The position numbers and the translations under genes were made by a program. 14,853 bases of DNA from Thermoanaerobaculales bacterium (GTDB lineage Bacteria; Acidobacteriota; Thermoanaerobaculia; Thermoanaerobaculales; Sulfomarinibacteraceae): NCBI GenBank assembly GCA_025456385.1, contig JALOKS010000051.1, positions 1 through 14,853 of the forward strand, in the 5' to 3' direction. The notes under the pieces were generated by a model that saw only the letters and a program-made list of their open reading frames with translations, was not told the DNA's origin and did no database searches. Below are positions 7,628 through 14,227 of this stretch, one piece after another. Position 1 is the first letter of the stretch; the number at the start of each line of letters is the position of its first letter.

Positions 7628-8371
7628 ATGACAGCTCCCGAGCACGACGACCTCGGTGCCTGCCCGCTCTTCGCCGGCCTCGCGGCCGCGGAGCTCGCCG
7701 CGGTCGCGGCGGGCGCCGTCGAGCGACGCCTGCGGCCTCGCGAGCTGCTGTTCCTCCAGGGCGACCCGGCCCTCGAGCTCGGCATCGTCGTCGCCGGGCG
7801 CCTCAAGCTCAACCAGATCGGCGCCGACGGGCAGGAGCTGATCGTGCGCTACGTCGGTCCAGGTGAGATCTGCGCACTGGTGGCGCTCTTCGCCGACCAG
7901 CTCTACCCGGTCAGCGCCGAGGCGGTCGTTGCCACCCGCGTCCGCTGCTGGCCGCAGCCTGCCCTCGAACGATTGATGCTCGAGCATCCCCGCGTCGCCC
8001 TCAACGCGCTGCGCATCCCGTCCGAGCGGATGCAGGAGTCCCCGGAGCGGCTGCGCGTGGTCGCGACCGACCGGGTCGCTCAGCGGGTCGCGCGCTCCCT
8101 GCTGCGCCTCGCCCGCAAGGCCGGGCGCCGGAGCGAGCAGGGGGTCGAGATCGACATGCCCCTGTCCCGCGAGGACCTCGCCCGCCTCGCCGGCACGACC
8201 GTGTTCACGGTCAGCCGGCTGATGGCCGACTGGGAGGCCGCCGGTCTCGTCGCGGGTGGCCGCGAGCGGGTCGTGATCCGCTACCCCCACGGCCTGGTCG
8301 CGATCGCCGAGGACCTGGCGGCGCGGCAGCGGGACGAGCCCGAGGCCGGACCGCGCGGCCGCGAAGATTGA
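7628..8371 (+). CDS. Crp/Fnr-family transcriptional regulator
   Basis: A 247-residue regulator: cyclic-nucleotide-binding-like beta-roll (~12-120, with FLQGDPALELGIVVAGRLKL), dimer helix (~122-165) and a Crp-type helix-turn-helix (~179-209). ATG 7628 is preferred because AGGG at 7616-7619 is 8 nt upstream; a GTG at 7619 is in frame. There is no FNR-type N-terminal cysteine cluster; only scattered C12, C82 and C107 are present, so it is more like DNR/NNR-type sensors or an uncharacterised clade. The recognition helix reads TTVFTVSRLMADW: Ser and Arg of FNR's E-x2-S-R are kept (S196, R197), but Glu is replaced by F193. It starts a four-gene rightward operon and is divergent from the Rrf2 gene. 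Sensing of NO or redox is inferred from the neighbours. Confidence 0.9.
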   Translation: MTAPEHDDLGACPLFAGLAAAELAAVAAGAVERRLRPRELLFLQGDPALELGIVVAGRLKLNQIGADGQELIVRYVGPGEICALVALFADQLYPVSAEAVVATRVRCWPQPALERLMLEHPRVALNALRIPSERMQESPERLRVVATDRVAQRVARSLLRLARKAGRRSEQGVEIDMPLSREDLARLAGTTVFTVSRLMADWEAAGLVAGGRERVVIRYPHGLVAIAEDLAARQRDEPEAGPRGRED

Positions 8372-8386
8372 CCGGGCGCAAGGTCA
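8369..8386 (+). promoter_or_regulatory. Inverted repeat TGACC-N8-GGTCA after the Crp/Fnr gene
   Basis: A perfect 5-bp inverted repeat with 8-bp spacing, beginning at the Crp/Fnr stop codon and lying about 45 bp before the DUF1858 gene. It could be an operator for an internal promoter. A TACAAA at 8404-8409 could be a -10, but the transcript would begin on the ribosome site, which makes this weak. Confidence 0.25.
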
Positions 8387-8428
8387 TCTCGCCTCCTGCG
8401 GGCTACAAAGGTCGCGGAGGCTGAGGGC

Positions 8429-8647
8429 ATGAACCGTCCGCACATCACCATCGACGACACCGTGGAGCAGGCCGTCGCGCGCTTCCCGGCGCTCGCCGCG
8501 GTGTTCGTGAGCTTCGGAATGGCCTGTGTCGGCTGCGACATGGCGGCCTTCGACACGGTGCGGGACGCGGCCGCGGCCTACGACCGGGAGCCGGCGGAGC
8601 TGCTGGCCGAGCTCAACCGCGCCGCGGCGGCGGAGCTCGGCCCCTGA
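8429..8647 (+). CDS. DUF1858 domain protein (hybrid-cluster-protein-associated redox disulfide type)
   Basis: A 72-residue cytoplasmic protein covering just one DUF1858 domain. ATG 8429 follows GGAGG (8416-8420) by 8 nt. Family features are the opening ITIDDTVEQAVARFPALAAVF and the two-cysteine motif GMACVGCDMA (C33, C36). Such domains are found next to or fused with hybrid cluster protein, ScdA/RIC-type hemerythrins and other nitrosative-stress proteins, and the Cys pair is thought to be redox active or metal-binding; the biochemical role is not settled. Here it lies between the Crp/Fnr regulator (57-nt gap) and DUF6448 (34-nt gap), with a hemerythrin two genes on, repeating the known association with NO or redox repair. 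Identification is by motif and length. Confidence 0.85.
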   Translation: MNRPHITIDDTVEQAVARFPALAAVFVSFGMACVGCDMAAFDTVRDAAAAYDREPAELLAELNRAAAAELGP

Positions 8648-8681
8648 CACCGAGACCTCGACCCGAACGAGGAGGAAGACC

Positions 8682-9290
8682 ATGAAACAGTACTCCCGAG
8701 TCACAGCGGCCGCACTCGCGGTTGCGGCGGTCATCGCGATGACCCCTCGACCGGCCCTTGCCCACTGCGACACCCTGGACGGTCCGGTCGTCAGCGACGC
8801 CCGAGCGGCCCTCGCCGCCGGCGACGTCGGCCCGGTCCTGAAGTGGGTGCAGCCTGCCGATGAGGCGGCGATCCGCAGCGCCTTCGCCCGCACCCTCGAG
8901 GTGCGCAGGGCCGGCGACGCGGCGCGCGAGCTCGCCGACACCTGGTTCTTCGAGACCCTGGTGCGCATCCACCGCGACGGCGAGGGCGCGCCGTACACCG
9001 GGCTGAAGCCCGGCGACGAAGTCGAGCCCGGAATCGCCGCCGCCGACCAAGCGCTCGCGACCGGCGAGGTCGACGATCTCGTCGCGGAGGTCTCCGCCGA
9101 GGTCGCAGACGGCATCCGCTCGCGATTCGAGCGCGTCACCGCGACGCGCGAGCATGCCGACCACAACGTCCAGGCCGGACGCGCCTACGTCGCCGCGTAC
9201 GTCGAGTTCATCCATTTCGTCGAGGGTCTGCACGCGGCCCTCGCCGCCGGCCACCACGGGGCGGCGCCCGCCGCCGCCCACGCCCACTGA
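8682..9290 (+). CDS. Exported DUF6448 family protein, mature N-terminus predicted to be His
   Basis: A 202-residue secreted protein. ATG 8682 follows AGGAGG (8670-8675) by 6 nt. Residues 1-27 form a Sec signal peptide with hydrophobic core ALAVAAVIAM and cleavage after RPALA, leaving H28-C29-D30 (HCDTLDGPVV) as the mature start; HCDTxDGPVV is the hallmark I associate with DUF6448. The body is helical, with conserved-looking acidic and His residues: E91/H97 (ETLVRIHRDGEG), H158/H161 (REHADHNVQAGRAY), and E176/H178/E181/H184 (EFIHFVEGLH). The C-terminal tail is His/Ala-rich (GHH, AHAH). This pattern suggests a periplasmic metal-binding helical bundle, but no function is established for the family that I know. 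The hemerythrin gene follows after 21 nt in the same operon. Confidence 0.8.
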   Translation: MKQYSRVTAAALAVAAVIAMTPRPALAHCDTLDGPVVSDARAALAAGDVGPVLKWVQPADEAAIRSAFARTLEVRRAGDAARELADTWFFETLVRIHRDGEGAPYTGLKPGDEVEPGIAAADQALATGEVDDLVAEVSAEVADGIRSRFERVTATREHADHNVQAGRAYVAAYVEFIHFVEGLHAALAAGHHGAAPAAAHAH

Positions 9291-9311
9291 GGCCGACACG
9301 GAGGTCCGAGC

Positions 9312-9857
9312 ATGCTGCCGACCGAGATCCTCAAGAACGAGCACCAGCTGATCCTGATGGTCCTCGACGCCGCCGAGCGCGAAGCGGCGCTGATCGCCGA
9401 GGGCGGCGATGTCGACGTTGCACGACTGGAGCAGTTCGTCGACTTCATCCGCGAGTTCGCCGACCGCTGCCACCACGCCAAGGAGGAGGACCTGCTCTTC
9501 GTCCGCATGGGCGAGAAGGGCTTCCCGGTCGACGGCGGTCCGGTCGGCGTGATGCTGTACGAGCACGAGGTCGGTCGGAGCTACGTCGCCGCCCTCGCCG
9601 ACAGCATCGCCGCTGCCGCCGGCGGCGACAGCCGGGCGCGCGCACGGGTCACCGAGAGCCTCGCCGCCTACGCCGCCCTGCTGCGCCAGCACATCTCCAA
9701 GGAGGACACCATCCTCTACCCGATGGCCGACCGGGTCTTCAGCGACGCCGACCAGCAGGCGCTCGCCACCGGCTTCGAGCGCGTCGAGCGCGAGCGCTTC
9801 AGTGAGGACTTCCACGAACGCTACCGGGCCCTCGCCCGCGAGCTGGCGAGCCGCTGA
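9312..9857 (+). CDS. Hemerythrin-like HHE-domain protein (copy 2)
   Basis: A 181-residue cytoplasmic protein, last gene of the Crp/Fnr operon; ATG 9312 follows GGAGG (9300-9304) by 7 nt. Ligand candidates follow the same order as in copy 1: H11 (KNEHQLI), H54/H55 with E58/E59 (CHHAKEED), H85 (LYEHEVGR), and H127 with E131/D132 (RQHISKEDTILYPMAD). Conserved blocks shared with the protein at 4086-4661 (HHxKEE..LFVRM, LLRxHI..ED..LYPMA) show that the two are paralogues, about the same length and without a signal peptide. O2/NO binding or iron-centre repair is the likely role. An extra H168 in EDFHERY near the C-terminus is comparable to RHHKL in copy 1. It is convergent with the outer-membrane protein gene. 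Confidence 0.88.
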   Translation: MLPTEILKNEHQLILMVLDAAEREAALIAEGGDVDVARLEQFVDFIREFADRCHHAKEEDLLFVRMGEKGFPVDGGPVGVMLYEHEVGRSYVAALADSIAAAAGGDSRARARVTESLAAYAALLRQHISKEDTILYPMADRVFSDADQQALATGFERVERERFSEDFHERYRALARELASR

Positions 9858-10084
9858 GCCGCGACGCGCTGCCCGTCACCGGCGATGTCGGCGGCGCTGG
9901 CCCCGGACGCGCGTCAACCCACCGGGTGTGCTCCTCGCAGGCATCACCGTCGGGCTCGGTCTGGGCGCCGGATGGGGCGCCTGGCGCTGGCGGGAGCCGG
10001 CCTCGAGGCCGCCGCGGTGCTGGTGTTCGCGGGCCCGCCCTTCAAGGCAGCGACCAGAGCTGGATACGGACGGCCGACATGAAT
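9858..10084. other. Stretch without an assignable gene between convergent genes
   Basis: Between the hemerythrin stop and the hairpin before the outer-membrane protein gene no convincing gene is seen. Two short hydrophobic peptides appear in different plus frames (LLAGITVGLGLGAGWGAW near 9930-9985, and RLALAGAGLEAAAVLVFAG just after it), which could be the remains of a small membrane protein broken by a frameshift. They lack a ribosome site and homology I can name. Confidence 0.3.
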
Positions 10085-10110
10085 GGCGCCCGGCGCAGCC
10101 GCCGGGCGCC
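10085..10110. terminator. Strong stem-loop between convergent genes
   Basis: GGCGCCCGGCG (10085-10095) pairs perfectly with CGCCGGGCGCC (10100-10110) around a CAGC loop: an 11-bp GC-only stem. It sits 19 bp from the end of the leftward beta-barrel gene and downstream of the rightward hemerythrin, and is flanked by a GAATG on each side. There is no T tract; a bidirectional terminator or 3' stabiliser is inferred. Confidence 0.6.
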
Positions 10111-10129
10111 GAATGCATCCCGTTGAACT

Positions 10130-10813
10130 CTAGAAGATGAAGCCGATATCGAGCCCGATCACGTCGAAACGCGGGGTGCTGGATGCCTTGTCGAAGTCCA
10201 TCCACTGGCTGGTGTAGCCCAGCCTGAGGAAGGTCGTGTCGCTGTCGAAGGTGTAGCGCAGCCCCAGCGACGCCTGGTAGGAGAAGGCGTCGGTGGTCTT
10301 GGTCGGGTAGCTCGTGGAGCAGATGAAGCCCCACCAGGGGTCCCACCAGCACCACGTAATTGGCGGGCCGCTCGGAACGTTGGTGTCGACCCACGTCCAG
10401 CCGACGCCGGCTCCGACATAGGGCGTGAGCTGATCGTCGTTGAGGTAGTAGACCAGGTTGGCGGACGTGGTCCAGGCATCGTACGAGCCCGAGATGCCGA
10501 TCTCGCCGCCGTTCTCGTCCAGCGCGAGGGCGTCGTACCCCACCCTGGCCCACTGCATGCCGAAGGTCAGGGCGAGCTGGTCGCTGAAGTTGTAACCGCC
10601 GCCGATCGCGAGCCCGAGCTCGTCGTCCGTGTCGAGCGCTCCCCCTTCCTCGGCGTCGACGCCGATGCCCAGCTGGTAGAAGGTCCCGAGGGTGAACTCC
10701 CAGCGCCCCTCGCGGTCCTGAGCAGAGGCCGTCACGGCCCCGGCCATGAACGCCAGCGTCAGCGCGCCGAGCGAGAACGTCCTCATGATGGCTGTCCTTC
10801 TCGAAGCTTCCAT
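10130..10813 (-). CDS. Outer-membrane beta-barrel protein (OmpW/OmpA-barrel-like, about 8 strands)
   Basis: A 227-residue exported protein. The ATG at 10813 is chosen because AAAGGAG lies 6 nt upstream; an inner ATG at 10786 (218 residues, AAGGA at 8 nt) also gives a good signal peptide. The signal ends at TASA-Q (after residue 31). The mature part alternates aromatic and polar residues in ~8 strands (RWEFTLGTFYQLGIG, ELGLAIGGGYNFS, ALTFGMQWARVGYD, TSANLVYYL, TPYVGAGVGWTWVD, SYQASLGLRYTF, TTFLRLGYTSQWMD) and ends IGLDIGFIF with a C-terminal Phe, the BAM recognition signature. Between strands there is an unusual Trp/Cys-rich loop, TWCWWDPWWGFICSTSYP, with two cysteines 10 apart (C155, C165). 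Small barrels of this kind act as pores, adhesins or structural proteins; substrate unknown. Not obviously linked to its neighbours. Confidence 0.85.
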   Translation of the reverse strand: MEASRRTAIMRTFSLGALTLAFMAGAVTASAQDREGRWEFTLGTFYQLGIGVDAEEGGALDTDDELGLAIGGGYNFSDQLALTFGMQWARVGYDALALDENGGEIGISGSYDAWTTSANLVYYLNDDQLTPYVGAGVGWTWVDTNVPSGPPITWCWWDPWWGFICSTSYPTKTTDAFSYQASLGLRYTFDSDTTFLRLGYTSQWMDFDKASSTPRFDVIGLDIGFIF

Positions 10814-11129
10814 CTCCATCTCCTTTGCTGCCCTCGACATCGTCATCAGCGCCACTGGTCCTCGCTCCGCAGGGCGACGTCCCTGTTTCAGGTCCATGGC
10901 TCGATACCGCGGAATCATACCCCGGCTCGACCTCCGAGGGTGCCGGGGCATCGGCGCCCACCGTCCAGCGCGAGCTGCCCTGGAGCCGCCCGAGCGGGTC
11001 GCCCGTCATGAACAGCACCTGAACCGCCGTGCCAGAGTCGATGGGGGCGAGCGCCGGGGCTCGTCCGTGGAGAGCGGCTATGATGGCCAGCGGTTTCATC
11101 ACATGGTGGGTAGCTGTCGACTCCACCAG
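10814..11129. other. Divergent intergenic region with weak promoter candidates
   Basis: No convincing gene is seen between the divergent barrel and parvulin genes. Two TATGAT hexamers (5 of 6 to the -10 consensus) point outward: one on the minus strand at 10919-10914, upstream of the barrel gene, and one on the plus strand at 11079-11084, 57 bp before the parvulin start. Neither has a good -35. A minus-strand frame from ATG 11099 is open but has no ribosome site and runs out of frame through the barrel gene. Confidence 0.35.
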
Positions 11130-11140
11130 AGGAGGATGCG

Positions 11141-12013
11141 GTGCTCGCAGATCGTCTCCGACATCCCGCATTCCACGTCGCGTTGCTCGGTGTGCTCGCC
11201 GCTGCCGCCATTCTGGTGGTGAAGGGCCCACCCACCGGCGAGGGGGCGAAACGGGTGGTCGTGACCGGCAGCGATCTCCTGCAGCTGCGCGCCGGTTTCG
11301 CCCGGACCTGGCACCGCGAGCCCACCGAGGTCGAGCTGCGGGGCCTCCTCGAGCAGCACGTCCGGCAGGAGGTTCTCTACCGCGAGGCCCTGGCACGAGG
11401 GTATGACCGGGACGATCCGGTGGTTCGGCGCGCCATGCAGCAGAAGATGGAGTTCCTGGCCGCCGCGCAGGGCGGCCAGGGTCCGCCCACCGACGAGGAG
11501 ATCGAGGCCTATTTCACGCTGCGCCGCGAGAAGTACCGGCTGCCGCCGATGCTCAGCCTGGCCCAGGTCTACATCACGCCGGACGCACCGGGAGCGACGG
11601 CGGAACAACGGGCGGCCGCACTCCTCGAGCGGCTCCGGCACGACGACCCGGGGCCGGACCGGCTCTCGGGCTACGGAGACGCCATCATGCTCGCCCCGTT
11701 CTCTGCCGACGTGACCGACGCCGACCTGCGGTCGGCCTTCGGCTCCGGGTTCGCGGAAGCCGTGCTCGCCCTCGAGCCCGGTTCGTGGCAGGGACCGATC
11801 AGCTCCGGCTACGGGCTGCACCTCGTCAAGGTCGCCGAACGTAGGGACTCCCGGGTGCCGCCGTGGACCGACGTCCGCGGGATCGTCGTCCGGGACATGG
11901 AGTACGAGGCGGCCAACGCGGCCAAGGAGCAGGTGTACCAGGAGATCGCCCAGAGCTACCAGATCGTGACCGACTCTGAGGTCGCGGAGCTGCTGGGCTC
12001 TGCGGCCGAATGA
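11141..12013 (+). CDS. Membrane-anchored parvulin-like (PpiC/SurA-type) peptidyl-prolyl isomerase, probably degenerate active site
   Basis: A 290-residue protein starting at GTG 11141, 5 nt behind AGGAGG (11130-11135). One N-terminal helix (residues ~11-28) anchors it, leaving the rest in the periplasm. A SurA_N-like helical region follows (~45-130: TEVELRGLLEQHVRQEVLYREALARGYDRDDPVVRRAM, written in the gene at ~62-99), then a parvulin-like core (~137-235) ending GSWQGPISSGYGLHLVKV, the classical last strand. The first core strand reads LSLAQVYI, without the His of the usual HIL motif, so isomerase activity is doubtful and a chaperone role is more likely. Its stop overlaps the start of the HupE/UreJ-like gene (ATGA), so the two are translationally coupled and probably act together, with the ABC ATPase beyond. 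Confidence 0.85.
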   Translation: MLADRLRHPAFHVALLGVLAAAAILVVKGPPTGEGAKRVVVTGSDLLQLRAGFARTWHREPTEVELRGLLEQHVRQEVLYREALARGYDRDDPVVRRAMQQKMEFLAAAQGGQGPPTDEEIEAYFTLRREKYRLPPMLSLAQVYITPDAPGATAEQRAAALLERLRHDDPGPDRLSGYGDAIMLAPFSADVTDADLRSAFGSGFAEAVLALEPGSWQGPISSGYGLHLVKVAERRDSRVPPWTDVRGIVVRDMEYEAANAAKEQVYQEIAQSYQIVTDSEVAELLGSAAE

Positions 12014-14172
12014 CGGCGCCGGCTCGGGTTGCGGTCGCCCTCGCGGTGACCTGGCTCGCGGCGGTGCCATCCGCTGCCGATGTGGTGTTCCCGGCGCGGC
12101 TCGAGGTCGTCGAGACCGACCCGGGGCAGTTCAGCGTCGCCTTCACCCTGCCGGCGGTGGAGGGCCGGGTGCTGCGGGCCACGGCGGTCATGCCGCCGGG
12201 CTGCCGCGACCTCACGGAGCGCGAGCGAGCCTCCACCTTCGGCGGCGTGACGACCTCCTGGTCGGTTCGCTGCGAGCCGGCGTCGCTGGCCGGCGAGGCG
12301 ATCGTCGTCGAGGGTCTGCTGGGAACCCAGATCGAGCTCGCTTTCAACCTGACGACCCTCGACGGCCGTGCCTTCTCGGAGATCCTCAAACCGTCGCGGC
12401 CGGGCTTTCTCGTGCCGCATCCGCCGTCCGCCGCGGCCCTCGCCGTCGAGGCCGGCGGCGCGGGCCTCCGCTGGGCTCTCGGCAGATCCCCCCTGTGGCT
12501 GCTGATCGTGGTGGTGGGCCTCGGCGGTGCACGCTGGCGGGACCTCGGTCAGGGAATCGTGGCCTTCGCCGCTGCCGCCGCGATCGCGCACTGGCTGGTG
12601 ACTCAGGGGTTGCTGCATGTCGCCCAGCCGGTTGCCGACTCGTTTGTTCTGCTGACGGCCGCCGTGCCCGCAGTTCGCCTCGCCGGCGGCGGCGAGCGAT
12701 GGCAGGGATGGGTCCGGCCGCTGTGGCCGGCGATGCTGCTCGTCGGCACACTCCTCGGTGGCGTGGGCGAAGGCGCGGCGCCCGCAGAGGGCCTGTCGCG
12801 AGGCGAGAGACTGGCGGCCCTGGCGCTCTTCGCGGTCGGCACGGCGGCGGCTCTGACCTGGGCGGCAGCGGTGGCGGTGGAGCTGCGCACGGTCCTGGTC
12901 CGGGTCGCCGACGGCCGGTGGCGCGAGTCTGCGACCCGGGTCCTGGCTACCCTGCTGGGCGGCCTCGCGACCGGCATGGTCCTGGCCCGGGTCGTTGCGC
13001 TGGTGCTGCTGGCCGAGAGCTTCCCGCTGCGGGCTCTGAGCCCGGTCGTCGCGGCGGTCGTGCTGGCGCCTCTCCTGGTGGCAGCCGGAGGCAACCGCTG
13101 CTGGACCGTCCCCGCATTCGTCGTTCTCGCGGGTCTCGGCCTGGCGCTGGGTCTGGCCCGCTACGCTCTCCCGCTCAGCGACCTGCTGGTACCGGCTGTG
13201 CTGCTGGCCGTGGGGCTCGTCCTGACATCGGGGCGCAGCGCGCCCGAACCGTGGGCGATGGCGACCGCGGCGTGCGCGGCGGTGGCCTGCTCGTGGTCCG
13301 GCACCCTCGCGCTGGTCGACAACGTGTCGCGATCGACCGCGGCGGCTGTTGCGACTGGTACCGTGGCGACGGCCGCGCTCTTCGTCGGGCTCGCGGTGTG
13401 GCGCCCGGCGCAGCCGGGGGCCGCGCCGGTACCGATGAGGGTCGCGGGGCTCGCACTGGTGTCGGGGGTCGGCCTGGGCCGCCTGGCCGCCACCTGGTCC
13501 TGGGTCGAGCGGGACGTCGCGACCGCCGCATCGCTCGGGCTGCTGCGCGTGCCGCTGGCGGCGTCGGTCCTGCTGGGGCTGGCGGCGATGCTGTGGCCGC
13601 GGCGGCGACGCGTGCTCGACGAGCTGGGCGTGGTGCGCCGGCAGCCGGTCTGGCACTGGGCGGCGCTGGCCGCTGCTCTGCTCGCGGTGCCGTACGGCAC
13701 GCTGGCGGTCCGCAACCCGTTCCACGAGCCGCGGGCGCCTCGCGGCGATGACGCCCGCCGCGTCGCCTCGAGGGTGCTCTCCGACACCTACCACGCGTTC
13801 AACCTCAGCGACGAGGGAGAGGTCTTCGATCGCCTCGCCGACAGCGTCACCGGGGACCTGGTGGAGGACGTGTACCTCGACAGCAGGCGGAGGCTCAGCG
13901 CCGGCACGAGGCAGGGGACCGAGGTCACCGTGCGCGACGTGTCGGTGGTCGACATCGGTGATCCGGTGGAGCGGACAGCAGGCAGCGGCGACTTCGCCTA
14001 CGACTGCCGCTGGGTCGTGATCTCGCGGGTCCGCCACCTGCAGCACATCCACCACCGCCAGAACATCTACGGCGGCGTGCTGACCCTGACGGTCGACGGC
14101 GACCGCTGGAAGATCTCACGCGTCGAGCTGGCGAGCGAGGACCGGGTCCTGCTGTCGGCGCCGTCGACCTGA
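12010..14172 (+). CDS. Large HupE/UreJ-like multi-spanning membrane protein with a C-terminal soluble domain
   Basis: A 720-residue protein; ATG 12010 overlaps the parvulin stop. Residues 1-23 look like a Sec signal peptide (PSAA-DVV). About 24-150 form a beta-rich periplasmic domain of the kind preceding HupE/UreJ_2 membrane regions (VFPARLEVVETDPGQFSVAF). From ~155 a HupE/UreJ-like helical part begins (LWLLIVVVGLGG, IVAFAAAAAIAHWLVTQGLLHV), but without the usual EHILxGxDHLLF His motif, followed by many further Ala/Leu/Val-rich helices, about a dozen in all, to ~565. A separate domain (~575-715) has ASRVLSDTYHAFNLSDEGEVFDRLADSV and a His cluster H676, H679, H681, H682 (RHLQHIHHRQNIYGG). HupE/UreJ proteins are linked to Ni or Co handling, but this one lacks the clear ligand motif and its length is about three times theirs. 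Function unknown; the coupling with parvulin and ABC genes suggests a membrane complex. Confidence 0.75.
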   Translation: MTAPARVAVALAVTWLAAVPSAADVVFPARLEVVETDPGQFSVAFTLPAVEGRVLRATAVMPPGCRDLTERERASTFGGVTTSWSVRCEPASLAGEAIVVEGLLGTQIELAFNLTTLDGRAFSEILKPSRPGFLVPHPPSAAALAVEAGGAGLRWALGRSPLWLLIVVVGLGGARWRDLGQGIVAFAAAAAIAHWLVTQGLLHVAQPVADSFVLLTAAVPAVRLAGGGERWQGWVRPLWPAMLLVGTLLGGVGEGAAPAEGLSRGERLAALALFAVGTAAALTWAAAVAVELRTVLVRVADGRWRESATRVLATLLGGLATGMVLARVVALVLLAESFPLRALSPVVAAVVLAPLLVAAGGNRCWTVPAFVVLAGLGLALGLARYALPLSDLLVPAVLLAVGLVLTSGRSAPEPWAMATAACAAVACSWSGTLALVDNVSRSTAAAVATGTVATAALFVGLAVWRPAQPGAAPVPMRVAGLALVSGVGLGRLAATWSWVERDVATAASLGLLRVPLAASVLLGLAAMLWPRRRRVLDELGVVRRQPVWHWAALAAALLAVPYGTLAVRNPFHEPRAPRGDDARRVASRVLSDTYHAFNLSDEGEVFDRLADSVTGDLVEDVYLDSRRRLSAGTRQGTEVTVRDVSVVDIGDPVERTAGSGDFAYDCRWVVISRVRHLQHIHHRQNIYGGVLTLTVDGDRWKISRVELASEDRVLLSAPST

Positions 14173-14227
14173 GGGGGGCGGGCCGTGGGGGTCCGGACGG
14201 GGGGTATCCTCTGGAGAGCAGCGACAG

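Noticed and set aside
8368..8381. TTGACCGGGCGCAA as an FNR-type site before DUF1858
   Set aside because: It matches only 7 of 10 half-site bases, overlaps the end of the Crp/Fnr gene, and the implied transcript would begin on the ribosome site. Kept only as a weak inverted repeat.
9925..10080. Possible small membrane protein split across two frames
   Set aside because: Two hydrophobic stretches lie in different frames, without start signals or a family I can name; chance in GC-rich DNA explains them as well.
10830..11099. Minus-strand frame from ATG 11099 beginning MKPLAIIAALHG
   Set aside because: It lacks a ribosome site and a recognisable domain, and continues out of frame through the whole barrel gene; the start region looks protein-like for about 60 codons only.
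11956..14055. A 699-codon open frame on the minus strand opposite the HupE/UreJ-like gene
   Set aside because: The product is Arg/Gln/His-rich and without domain sense; the plus-strand frame has a signal peptide, regular hydrophobic helices and a coupled start.
12010..14172. Plain HupE/UreJ nickel/cobalt transporter
   Set aside because: The protein is about three times too long and lacks the EHILxGxDHLLF-like His/Asp motif; only a distant relation in the first membrane part is supported.
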